Source: Nanoperiomorbus sp963544155 (GTDB lineage: Bacteria; Patescibacteriota; Saccharimonadia; Saccharimonadales; Saccharimonadaceae). Taken from it: a DNA stretch of 64,000 bases. The position numbers and the translations under genes were made by a program. The notes below the pieces were generated by a model, which was not told where the DNA came from, did no database searches, and saw nothing but the letters and a program-made list of their open reading frames with translations. This document shows, one piece after another, positions 34,097 to 41,028 of the stretch; position 1 is the stretch's first letter; the number at the start of each line of letters is the position of its first letter. The stretch is from contig CAUUDW010000005.1 in the NCBI GenBank assembly GCA_963544155.1, positions 1 to 64,000 of the forward strand, read 5' to 3'.

Positions 34097-35194
34097 TTAG
34101 TCGACTCGGGTAACCACTGCCTCATATGGGGCGAGCGGCTTGGCTAGGTCACCTCGCCCAATATAGCTACTGCAGACTAGCTCTCCCTTAGCTATCTCAG
34201 CCGCCGGAGCGACATATCTAGAAGACAAATTGCCGGTAACCTGCAGTTGGTAGCCATCAAGTGCCCGTTGATAGCAAAGGATGCCGCCACGGTCACCAAC
34301 GAACTTGATGACGCCGTCTTGCAAGATCAAGCTGCTCTTGCGCAGAGCGATCAGCTGACGATAATAGCTCAGCACCGAAGCCGGATCGTTGTCTTGTGCT
34401 TCGACATTAACTACTTGGAAAATCCGGTCAAGCGTCAGCTGCGGTGCCACTTCACTAAAGCCGGCATACTCGTCATCACTCCAATACATCGGGGTACCGG
34501 CATTCAGCTCCGCCCGACCGAACCGTTGCCTCGGGCTGGGCGTGCCGATCTCTTGACCCTGATAGATACAAGGTACACCCGGCATGGTTAGCATGATTGT
34601 CGCCAGCATCTTGGCAACCTCCTCCCGGTACCGGTCACCGGCACAGAGCGTCACCGAGCGAAGAGTGGTCTCACTCTCCAGCTCAATCATAGTCGCATCA
34701 TGTCTAACCCTAGCCGCCAGATCACGCTTGAGCTTCTTTAAGTTCAAACCGCCACCGGGTCGATAATCGCTTAGAAGAGGGTCTTGGTATGGCACGAACC
34801 CTGCCACGCCTTTCTTGAGCCAATAGTCGCAAACCTCCGCCTCGGCCAAACTGGCAGGGATAGATAAGATGATCTTTAGCCGTCGCTCCCGAGCTCGGCT
34901 AATTAAGTCGATTAACTGCAACATCGTGCCGAGACGAGTGCTGAGTGACATCAAGTCGTCCGGCTTCGCCTGATCTCCTTGGTGAGTCAGCTCATATAAT
35001 GACAGGATGATAACATCCACCCCCAGCTCGGCAATATAGTCAAGCCTACTAATGAGACCGGTTAGGTCGCCCAGACCATCGCCATCTGAGTCTTGGTAGC
35101 TCCGGATTAACACTCGGTAAGCCACGGAGTGTTCAAGCAGCCTAGCGTTCCGACCGCCATCGATATATTCGTTATACTTTGCCCGCCCCTGCAT
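34097..35194 (-). CDS. degenerate GH13 (alpha-glucosidase-like) protein
   Basis: A 365-residue protein that begins like a GH13 oligo-1,6-glucosidase, VAYRVLIRSYQDSDGDGLGD then ISRLDYIAELGVDVIILS, and ends with a normal barrel-to-C-domain stretch (LTMPGVPCIYQGQEIG). Domain B and the strands with the catalytic Asp and Glu are missing or replaced by short variants, and the normal length is about 540. It is therefore probably an inactive relative, perhaps a glucan-binding or regulatory protein like other GH13 pseudoenzymes. A -10 TATAAT ends 6 nt before ATG at 35194 and marks a leaderless, so expressed, gene. Confidence 0.7.
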   Translation of the reverse strand: MQGRAKYNEYIDGGRNARLLEHSVAYRVLIRSYQDSDGDGLGDLTGLISRLDYIAELGVDVIILSLYELTHQGDQAKPDDLMSLSTRLGTMLQLIDLISRARERRLKIILSIPASLAEAEVCDYWLKKGVAGFVPYQDPLLSDYRPGGGLNLKKLKRDLAARVRHDATMIELESETTLRSVTLCAGDRYREEVAKMLATIMLTMPGVPCIYQGQEIGTPSPRQRFGRAELNAGTPMYWSDDEYAGFSEVAPQLTLDRIFQVVNVEAQDNDPASVLSYYRQLIALRKSSLILQDGVIKFVGDRGGILCYQRALDGYQLQVTGNLSSRYVAPAAEIAKGELVCSSYIGRGDLAKPLAPYEAVVTRVD

Positions 35195-35246
35195 AGCAAC
35201 ATTATACCATTAGCGTAAGCATTTCATTGTAATATATACAAACCTC

Positions 35247-35276
35247 TTGCACTCAGCCGGTTAAACGTGCTAGTAT
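35247..35276 (+). promoter_or_regulatory. promoter of the ncRNA candidate
   Basis: TTGCAC at 35247-35252, an 18-bp spacer and an extended -10 TGCTAGTAT (hexamer 35271-35276). Transcription would begin near 35283, exactly at the first base of a complementary RNA arm. Confidence 0.55.
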
Positions 35277-35282
35277 ATACAT

Positions 35283-35392
35283 AAGCAAAAGTTCAAACAA
35301 AAACTTAACAAACGTTATGCTTTCGAGCGAATTTTTGCTTTTGTCTCCACCACACACCTCTTGGGTCGGCCACTGCCGACCCTCTTTGTTTT
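35283..35392 (+). ncRNA. candidate structured small RNA (about 110 nt)
   Basis: The expected transcript begins AAGCAAAA (35283-35290), which pairs with TTTTGCTT (35333-35340). Inside lies a UUCG-capped hairpin GCT-TTCG-AGC (35319-35328), and the RNA ends in an intrinsic terminator. It has its own promoter, no clear ribosome site and no protein match; an ATG at 35317 opens a frame that runs through the terminator. It converges on trmD. It does not look like SRP, tmRNA, RNase P or a tRNA. Unknown family; inferred from structure only. Confidence 0.5.
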
Positions 35393-35393
35393 A
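35363..35393 (+). terminator. intrinsic terminator
   Basis: A perfect 8-bp GC-rich stem GGGTCGGC/GCCGACCC with a CACT loop followed by TCTTTGTTTT. It ends the small RNA candidate and lies 50 bp from the trmD stop on the other strand. Confidence 0.85.
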
Positions 35394-35443
35394 TCGGAGC
35401 GACCACGCCGATTATCATTTGAAATTGTTCAATATTATTATCG

Positions 35444-36109
35444 CTACGAATCAGCCGAGAGATCAACCTGATGTTCCCGACGCCATTTCTCAATCAGGGC
35501 ATGGTTGCCCGAGAGGAGCACCTCCGGCACTCGTCTCCCCTTATACTCTTCCGGCCTGGTATACTGAGGATACTCCAGCGCATCCAGCTGCGAATAGCTT
35601 TCGATCACCGTTGCTTCGTCGCCGCCGCCAAGTACACCCGGCAACAAGCGGACAATCGAGTCGATCACGATCATGGCCGGCAGTTCACCACCCGTTAACA
35701 CATAACGACCCACCGAGATTTTCTCATCCACCAGCTCCTCGACTCTAGCGTCAAAGCCCTCGTAGCGCCCGCAGACGATGATGTAATCGTCGTCACTCTC
35801 CGCATGTAGCCATGCCTGCTTTTGATCCCAGACCGTCTTAGCCGGTGTCATCAGAAGCACCTTTGCTCGAGGCAAGATCTGTCTGGCCCGCTCTATCGCC
35901 TTAGTCAGCGGCTCGATCATCAGCAGCATACCCGCCCCACCGCCGAAGGGCTTATCGTCAACCTGACGCCGAGACCCCAGCCCATAGTCACGCAGATTGA
36001 TTAGCTGAAACTCCGCCTTTTGGTCTTTCTGCGCCTTCCACATCATCGACGAGCCCAGCACCGGCTCGAACATCTCAGGGAATAGCGTTATCACGACAAA
36101 CCTTTTCAT
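35444..36109 (-). CDS. trmD: tRNA (guanine37-N1)-methyltransferase
   Basis: TrmD uses S-adenosylmethionine to methylate G37 next to the anticodon and keep reading frame. The 221-residue protein has the trefoil-knot motifs KPFGGGAGMLLMIEPL, VCGRYEGFDARVEEL, SVGRYVLTGGELPAMIVIDS, RLLPGVLGG and the C-terminal PQYTRP. The ATG at 36109 is preferred over the adjacent one at 36112 since TATAAT lies 8 nt before it. rpsP and a KH protein precede it, but rimM, usual in this operon, is absent. Confidence 0.96.
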   Translation of the reverse strand: MKRFVVITLFPEMFEPVLGSSMMWKAQKDQKAEFQLINLRDYGLGSRRQVDDKPFGGGAGMLLMIEPLTKAIERARQILPRAKVLLMTPAKTVWDQKQAWLHAESDDDYIIVCGRYEGFDARVEELVDEKISVGRYVLTGGELPAMIVIDSIVRLLPGVLGGGDEATVIESYSQLDALEYPQYTRPEEYKGRRVPEVLLSGNHALIEKWRREHQVDLSADS

Positions 36110-36147
36110 CATGGCTGATTATAGCATGCACCGGGTGGCTCACACTG

Positions 36148-36174
36148 AAAAACCGCCCTAATAGATAGGACGGC
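36148..36174 (-). terminator. intrinsic terminator after the KH-protein gene
   Basis: On the minus strand a 9-bp stem (GCCGTCCTA/TAGGGCGGT, two G-T pairs) with a 5-nt loop is followed by TTTTT. It separates the rpsP-KH unit from trmD, which then has its own promoter. Confidence 0.8.
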
Positions 36175-36230
36175 TTTACAGCACAAATAAATCTCACATT
36201 TTAGTTCGCGCACATTTCGAACTGAGGATA

Positions 36231-36626
36231 TTATATATCAAGATCATCGAGGTCTGCAAGGTTCTGGCGAAGCTTATCGGCACGACTAAGTGTCTTTTCC
36301 ACATCTTCAGCGGCTTTATTTTCCACAGTATCGACAGTCTCGTCATTTTCTGTTGTAGATGTCGCCTCACCGGCTTCGTCCTGATTGTCCGTGTCCACAA
36401 TCTTGAGATTATAGCGAGCATCATTCTTCGCTCCGAGTGCCCGCAAGATATTACGCAGGCTCTGAGCCGTCGCTCCTCGACGACCGATTACTCTGCCCAA
36501 GTCATCAGGTGCGACACTCAGCTCGAGAAGAACGCCTCGGTCATCTTCAGTTCGCTTGACAGACACCTGGTCCGGATGATCTACCAGCTTACCAACCACA
36601 AACTCAACAAACTGCTGTTCTATCAT
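36231..36626 (-). CDS. KH-domain RNA-binding protein (KhpA-like)
   Basis: A 131-residue protein. Residues 1-75 form a KH domain with the GxxG loop in GRVIGRRGATAQSLRNILRA, which binds single-stranded RNA. The rest is an acidic, Thr/Glu-rich disordered tail ending KLRQNLADLDDLDI. KhpA-like proteins sit between rpsP and rimM-trmD in many bacteria; here the tail is longer than usual. Ribosome site GGAGGCGGAT precedes ATG. Partner KhpB is not in the window. Confidence 0.9.
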   Translation of the reverse strand: MIEQQFVEFVVGKLVDHPDQVSVKRTEDDRGVLLELSVAPDDLGRVIGRRGATAQSLRNILRALGAKNDARYNLKIVDTDNQDEAGEATSTTENDETVDTVENKAAEDVEKTLSRADKLRQNLADLDDLDI

Positions 36627-36659
36627 ATCCGCCTCCTATTTAGCTAGGCTAATTCTAAC

Positions 36660-36690
36660 AAAAACCCCGCTACCATGCAATGAGCGGGGT
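36660..36690 (-). terminator. intrinsic terminator after rpsP
   Basis: An 8-bp perfect stem ACCCCGCT/AGCGGGGT with an 11-nt loop, followed by TTTTTG on the minus strand. It lies between rpsP and the KH gene and may trim the KH message. Confidence 0.85.
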
Positions 36691-36712
36691 GACCATCCTT
36701 TACCAATGTGGC

Positions 36713-37135
36713 TTACTCGGCAGGCTGATCCTGCTCGGCTGTTTCAGCCGGCTCTGACGGCTCGGCTGCACTGCTATCACTAGCTGCAGTTTCCTCGGCC
36801 GGTGTCTCAACCGACTCCTCTTTAGGCTGATTGCGACGTAGCTTCTCGGGGTTGCGAATATTTCGCTGTTTACCTCTGACTGTCTTGACCCATTTCGGCA
36901 TCGTCATTCCTTCGCCGGTCAAGATACGCACCACTCGATCGGTTGGCTGGGCCCCATGGCTCAGATAGTTCTCGATAGCCTCTTTATCTAGCTGGACCTG
37001 CTTGGTGTGTGGATTATATGAGCCAACATAAGCCACTACCTTACCGCTCGACGGATGGCGCAAGACATCTTGCACGATCACCCGGTAAGTAGCGTAGTGG
37101 GTTTTACCTTGGCGTTGTAAACGGATTGCGAGCAT
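36713..37135 (-). CDS. rpsP: 30S ribosomal protein S16 with acidic tail
   Basis: The first 85 residues match S16: MLAIRLQRQGKTHYATYRVI, HPSSGKVVAYVGSYNPHTK and AQPTDRVVRILTGEG. A roughly 50-residue tail rich in Glu, Ala, Ser and Pro is added, while standard S16 ends near residue 85. The ribosome site TTAAGGAGATAA is strong. The acidic tail echoes that of the adjacent KH protein and the acidic protein upstream. Confidence 0.95.
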   Translation of the reverse strand: MLAIRLQRQGKTHYATYRVIVQDVLRHPSSGKVVAYVGSYNPHTKQVQLDKEAIENYLSHGAQPTDRVVRILTGEGMTMPKWVKTVRGKQRNIRNPEKLRRNQPKEESVETPAEETAASDSSAAEPSEPAETAEQDQPAE

Positions 37136-37185
37136 TTATCTCCTTAACTTAACTGATTACTCTATGACGGATTAGCCATATTCTA

Positions 37186-37266
37186 CTAGAAGTCGCCCCT
37201 GTCTTCAATAGCCCGGCAGGACTCACAGCCTACTTGCCCACCGCACGCCGGATGAATGCAATGCAT
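37186..37266 (-). CDS. possible 26-residue Cys/His-rich mini-protein
   Basis: An ATG at 37266 encodes MHCIHPACGGQVGCESC then RAIEDRGDF and a stop at 37186. Four Cys and two His in 17 residues could bind zinc or iron-sulfur, and upstream frame codons continue ACCG before the ATG. It lies between the acidic gene and rpsP without a clear ribosome site or -10 box, so it may be a chance frame. If real, it would be an rpsP leader peptide or sensor. Confidence 0.3.
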   Translation of the reverse strand: MHCIHPACGGQVGCESCRAIEDRGDF

Positions 37267-37286
37267 ACCACAGCAAGCTACCCGGG

Positions 37287-38126
37287 TTACTTGGCTACCT
37301 TCCAGCGCTCCAGCTGATCAAATGGATCAGACTTAGGGTCGCTCGGTTCGACCGTAGAATCCGCATCAGTCTCGTCTGAACCCTCCTCCGACTCTGACGT
37401 CGACGATTCCTCCTCTGAAGTGTCAAGGTCAGCCTCAGTCTCGTCAGCAGTAGTTTGATCGTCATCCTTTTCAGCTTCAGCCTCGTCTTTATCCTCATTA
37501 GTATTATCAGAGTCGAGATCGGGCTCACCATCATTCACCTCGGACTCAGGCTCACTCTTGTCCTCATCCACCTGCTCCTGCTTGGCCTGCTTCTCATCGC
37601 CCGACTCGTCACCCGTACCCACATTAGCACCATAGCCGACTCGATTAATCCGAGCCAACTCCGCCATCAGAGCGACATCCTCGCCGGTTGGTAGCTTAGC
37701 CCCTTCCGCCTTTAGCTCTTTAATCATAGCCGTTACTTCTTTATCCCGACCGGCCTTATCCAGACTCACGATCGGGTTATCCGATGTAGTCGGCTTATTA
37801 CCGCTCTCCACCATCGCTCCTTCGACCACGACAGCCTGTAGCGACTTCCGGATATCTACCTTTTCCGTGTCGGTTCGCACGCCATCTTGATCAGCCGACT
37901 TGACTGTCTCATCAGCTACGAAGACCAAGGCATCGTCCGTCGCTGCCGTCAGCTCCGCTCCACTGGCACTGGTGGTATGACCGACGAACTGCTCAGTTTC
38001 TTTGATATCCCGCATCGCCTCCGTCACCATCACCCGACCTTTCTCGCTAGACTGCTCTATCTTAGGCTTTGGCTTCAGCAACTCGGGTGACTGTGGGAGG
38101 CCGTTTGTCTCGTCACTATCCTGCAT
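37287..38126 (-). CDS. very acidic, mostly disordered protein
   Basis: A 279-residue protein without signal peptide or membrane segment. The C-terminal half is low complexity, with runs such as DNTNEDKDEAEAEKDDDQTT and DTSEEESSTSESEEGSDET. The central part has a short helical segment (AMIKELKAEGAKL..EDVALMAELARIN). I recognise no domain. A TATAAT promoter (38175-38180) and SD GCAGGAG precede the ATG. Possibly a surface-layer, ion-binding or chaperone-like disordered protein; that is conjecture. Confidence 0.75.
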   Translation of the reverse strand: MQDSDETNGLPQSPELLKPKPKIEQSSEKGRVMVTEAMRDIKETEQFVGHTTSASGAELTAATDDALVFVADETVKSADQDGVRTDTEKVDIRKSLQAVVVEGAMVESGNKPTTSDNPIVSLDKAGRDKEVTAMIKELKAEGAKLPTGEDVALMAELARINRVGYGANVGTGDESGDEKQAKQEQVDEDKSEPESEVNDGEPDLDSDNTNEDKDEAEAEKDDDQTTADETEADLDTSEEESSTSESEEGSDETDADSTVEPSDPKSDPFDQLERWKVAK

Positions 38127-38173
38127 CTCTTGATCTTCTCCTGCTTGATTAATTATTAATTACTACTGGGGTA

Positions 38174-38189
38174 GATTATATCACACTAG
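38174..38189 (-). promoter_or_regulatory. promoter of the acidic protein gene (duplicated element)
   Basis: On the minus strand the 16 bases CTAGTGTGATATAATC hold a TATAAT -10. The identical 16 bases recur at 38373-38388, ahead of tRNA-Leu. Confidence 0.6.
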
Positions 38190-38228
38190 TGAACGATGCC
38201 GCTAAGTGACCTCCATCAAAATAATACC

Positions 38229-38315
38229 TGGTACGCACAAAAGGACTTGAACCTTCACGAGCATAAGCTCACTAGCACCTGAAGCTAGCGCGTCTACCAA
38301 TTCCGCCATGTGCGC
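38229..38315 (-). tRNA. tRNA-Leu (CAG anticodon)
   Basis: An 87-nt class II tRNA. Acceptor GCGCACA pairs with TGTGCGT (first pair G-T), the loop TTCAGGT has anticodon CAG, a long variable arm (GAGCTTATGCTC) is present as in Leu tRNAs, and the 3' CCA is encoded. It decodes CTG. A copy of the promoter repeat lies at 38373-38388, about 60 bp upstream. Confidence 0.94.
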
Positions 38316-38372
38316 AAATGCGGGTGTCTCCATCCCGCTCTATAAGGTGCGACCTTTCGGCATTACGTGCTT

Positions 38373-38388
38373 GATTATATCACACTAG
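38373..38388 (-). promoter_or_regulatory. promoter of tRNA-Leu(CAG)
   Basis: A copy of the 16-bp sequence CTAGTGTGATATAATC with a TATAAT -10 at 38374-38379. It overlaps the last codons of the upstream FAD oxidase and would give a tRNA precursor with a 50-nt leader. Confidence 0.55.
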
Positions 38389-40010
38389 CCACGCAGATTA
38401 TACTGGGTCAGCCGACCCAGTGAGTAAGACTTGCGCAGTACCGACAGGACTTCCTTCCGAGTTGTACCATCGTCCCGCACACCCGGATTCAAGATACCAT
38501 AAGGATCAAATGCTTTTTTGACCTGATGGTGCAGGTCGGCAACCGCCTTACTCTCCTGATCCTTCGCCCATAGTGACAGCAATCGCCCCGTCCCGGCGCA
38601 ACCGGCCAATGACCCCTCGTAGCTACTAGCGATCTTGCTCAGCTTATCCATCAGGCGTACGGTCACTTGCCTCTGACCCAGGTTCGCCAAATTAACCAGT
38701 GGATAAACAGATATCAGCCCCGACCCGAAGTTGCACCACATACCGGCCTGCAGATGATTGCTATCCAGGGCGCCTCGCACTTCTCGCATAACATCAGCCA
38801 GATCGTTGACCGGGATAGACAGCTCGGTCACCAGCGGGATGGCCGTCGTGCCACCATCGCTGTAATTCGTGATCGCCGAGACACAGTTGTAGACAGCCAT
38901 CATCTTATCTACGTCGTCCGGCTCAATGGCGATATTGGCGTCGACCACCCCCGCTTGCTCCATTATCTTAGCGATTTTGCGCAACTTGCGGCTGCTATGC
39001 TTGTCATCAAATTCGATGAACATCAGCGAAGCGGGCAGCCCCTTGGTGATGCTGCTCCACGGCTGATAGCCGGTAATCTCGTGCACTAACGACAAGGTAT
39101 CACCGTCTACCACCTCAACCATCGCCGGCTCCAGCTCAAGGATCAAGTTAGCCAGATCAGTCGCATTAACATCATCGCCCAGCGCCGCCACCACCAAGGT
39201 GTCGTCCATCGGCGTATCAATCAGACGCAAAATCGCCTGTGTCACTATCCCCAGCGTCCCCTGTGAGCCCACTAGGAGTGGTGTCAGATCGAAGCTGCCG
39301 TCTTTACCTCGCACCTGATCTAGAGCATAGCCACCATCAAGCACTCGACGATCGGCAATCTCTTGCACTACCTCCGGATTGTCTTCTATCAGGCTATCCA
39401 CCGAACGATAGATATCTCCCTCTAGTGTCTGCAGCCCCTTCTTCTCACTCAGTTCACGCTTAGTCAGCCGCCCGGTCTGAATGATCTCACCATTAGCCAG
39501 GACAACCTCCAGCTTGTCCACCCAGTCTCGCATCGAACCGTACTTGGCGAACTGCCGCCCCGGGGCGTTAGTAGCAATCATCCCGCCGATAGTCGACACT
39601 CGACTGTAGCCGCTGGATATTGGCAGGGTCAGCCCCTGAGTAGCAACGGCTTGATTAAGCGCATCTAGCTCCAGCCCCGGCTGGACTCGAATCATCCGGT
39701 ATTTGAGGTCAAACTCCATGATCTGCGACATGTGAGCCGGGAAAGATATCGCTACTCCCCGACCGATCGCCGCCCCTGTCACATCCGTACCGTTGCCCCG
39801 TGGCGTAATCGGTAGCACCTGACCCCGCTCAGCAAGACGCCAGGCGAAACGAGCGACCTTGCGCACATCATCAGCTATCCTCGGATACGCCACCAGATTA
39901 GGCGTCAGCGACAAGATACTCCCATCAGTCGCAAATTGCTTCCTTACATTATCCGTCGCCACCACATCACCAGTAATGTGTTCATTCAGATAATCAGTAA
40001 TCTTGCTCAT
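38385..40010 (-). CDS. FAD-linked oxidase (GlcD / D-lactate dehydrogenase-like)
   Basis: A 541-residue flavoenzyme of the PCMH/VAO type. The FAD-binding domain shows VLPITPRGNGTDVTGAAIG, RVSTIGGMIATNAPGRQFAKYG and LVGSQGTLGIVTQAIL, and the C-terminal FAD-oxidase domain ends LNPG. GlcD, D-lactate and related 2-hydroxyacid dehydrogenases share this. The start at 40010 (MSKITDYLNEHITG) is chosen since TGCTATACT ends 6 nt before it. It may feed electrons from lactate or glycolate; no iron-sulfur partner is next to it. Confidence 0.88.
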   Translation of the reverse strand: MSKITDYLNEHITGDVVATDNVRKQFATDGSILSLTPNLVAYPRIADDVRKVARFAWRLAERGQVLPITPRGNGTDVTGAAIGRGVAISFPAHMSQIMEFDLKYRMIRVQPGLELDALNQAVATQGLTLPISSGYSRVSTIGGMIATNAPGRQFAKYGSMRDWVDKLEVVLANGEIIQTGRLTKRELSEKKGLQTLEGDIYRSVDSLIEDNPEVVQEIADRRVLDGGYALDQVRGKDGSFDLTPLLVGSQGTLGIVTQAILRLIDTPMDDTLVVAALGDDVNATDLANLILELEPAMVEVVDGDTLSLVHEITGYQPWSSITKGLPASLMFIEFDDKHSSRKLRKIAKIMEQAGVVDANIAIEPDDVDKMMAVYNCVSAITNYSDGGTTAIPLVTELSIPVNDLADVMREVRGALDSNHLQAGMWCNFGSGLISVYPLVNLANLGQRQVTVRLMDKLSKIASSYEGSLAGCAGTGRLLSLWAKDQESKAVADLHHQVKKAFDPYGILNPGVRDDGTTRKEVLSVLRKSYSLGRLTQYNLRG

Positions 40011-40087
40011 GCTAAGAGTATAGCACACAAATCATCGCTCTATTTCGAAACCGGGCTCGGAGTAGGTATGACAAAAAATAATATCTC

Positions 40088-40172
40088 TGGTGCGGATGAA
40101 AGGACTTGAACCTTCACGCCGTGAGGCACATGCTCCTAAGGCATGCGTGTCTACCAATTCCACCACATCCGC
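40088..40172 (-). tRNA. tRNA-Leu (TAG anticodon)
   Basis: An 85-nt class II tRNA. Acceptor GCGGATG/CATCCGC, anticodon stem CATGC/GCATG with loop CTTAGGA and anticodon TAG, long variable arm and an encoded CCA. It decodes CTA and other CTN by wobble. A TATAAT -10 lies at 40201-40206 on the minus strand, about 28 nt before the tRNA. Confidence 0.95.
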
Positions 40173-40255
40173 ATATGGCTTATCATGGAAACCTAGCTAG
40201 ATTATAGCACATCATTCTCGTGGTCCTACCTATTTTGCCACCATCATCACTGTAG

Positions 40256-40285
40256 GCAATCTATTTACTATAGTAAATAGATTGC
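40256..40285. repeat. 30-bp perfect palindrome
   Basis: Arms GCAATCTATTTACTA and its exact reverse complement meet with no spacer. The centre TTTACTATAGTAAA is operator-like. It lies between the divergent tRNA-Leu and PadR units. It could be a regulator site, a cruciform or an RNA hairpin. Confidence 0.85.
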
Positions 40286-40388
40286 ACATACCCCCCTTTT
40301 TTAACCTATTTTGTCAATAGTACCTTCTGAGACCGGACGACATCTCAAAAGGCAGACGCTCCGATCGTCGAAGGGCCTCAGATAGTCA

Positions 40389-40471
40389 TATACACCACGT
40401 GCATAGCTGGGAGTGCCAATCTATACACTAAGTGACTATGGCTATTGCCATGGCTATGCACTCGGTGTATA
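40389..40471. promoter_or_regulatory. three operator-like repeats at the PadR promoter
   Basis: Site 1 (40389-40407) TATACACCACGTGCATAGC and site 2 (40453-40471), which is an inverted copy, match at 17 of 19 positions. A weaker direct copy (13 of 19) lies at 40422-40440. Each site is itself roughly palindromic (TATGCAC..GTGTATA). Site 2 fills the spacer and covers the -10 of the PadR gene, so autorepression by PadR is the natural reading. Confidence 0.7.
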
Positions 40472-40473
40472 CT
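40445..40473 (+). promoter_or_regulatory. promoter of the PadR-ABC operon
   Basis: TTGCCA at 40445-40450, a 17-bp spacer and TATACT at 40468-40473. The PadR ATG at 40480 follows 6 nt later, so the message would be leaderless. Confidence 0.8.
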
Positions 40474-40479
40474 CGCATT

Positions 40480-41028
40480 ATGAACGCACAATATGTTCTA
40501 CTTAGCTTCCTCGCCGATGAGTCAAACTACGGCTACGAGCTAAAGAAAAAGTACGATAGCTACTTTGGCAAAGATAAGCCCATATTACCCGGGCAAATCT
40601 ATTCGTCACTAGCTAGATTAAAAAGAGATAATAAGATAAAGGAGGTATCTGACACCAGTAATTCAGGCTCTAGCGGACCCGACCGAATTCGCTACGAGAT
40701 AACCGACCTGGGTAAAGAGCAGCTCAAGAGGTGGCTAGCCTCACCGGAAGAGCCGGCACCCCAGCTTCAGGCGACTATGTATGTCAAGACGGTTCTCGCC
40801 ATATTAATGGACGGCGATGCCGCTCCATACCTGGACAACCAACGTCGTGCTCACATTCAGAAGATGCGATCGCTGACCGACGAACGACGCAATAGCAACC
40901 TGTCTGACATGCTTCTGATAGATCATGCTCTCTACCACCTGGAGGCAGACTTACGCTGGATTGAGCTAACTATCTCACGTCTAACAAAATTAAAGGAGGA
41001 ACTATCACATGGACGATCCGATCATTAG
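40480..41028 (+). CDS. PadR-family transcriptional regulator
   Basis: A 182-residue regulator. The winged helix spans LLSFLADESNYGYELKKKY and ILPGQIYSSLARLKRDNKI, then the wing RIRYEITDLGKEQLKRWL, with a C-terminal dimer helix. PadR proteins repress operons until a drug or metabolite binds. The start at 40480 (MNAQYVLLSF) follows the promoter by 6 nt. The gene is followed by an ABC ATPase (20-bp overlap) and FtsX permease, the usual drug or peptide exporter cargo of PadR repressors. Confidence 0.93.
   Translation: MNAQYVLLSFLADESNYGYELKKKYDSYFGKDKPILPGQIYSSLARLKRDNKIKEVSDTSNSGSSGPDRIRYEITDLGKEQLKRWLASPEEPAPQLQATMYVKTVLAILMDGDAAPYLDNQRRAHIQKMRSLTDERRNSNLSDMLLIDHALYHLEADLRWIELTISRLTKLKEELSHGRSDH

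Larger units (their letters stand above)
40173..40479. other. regulatory intergenic stretch before the PadR operon
   Basis: About 300 bp without a gene. It holds the tRNA-Leu promoter, a 30-bp perfect palindrome, and the operator-like repeats and promoter of the PadR operon; these are listed separately. A run CCCCCCTTTTTT lies at 40291-40302. Confidence 0.7.

Noticed and set aside
35317..35748. Protein reading through the small RNA and its terminator
   Set aside because: It crosses a strong terminator and runs antisense into trmD, with a Pro/Arg-rich composition typical of a shadow frame.
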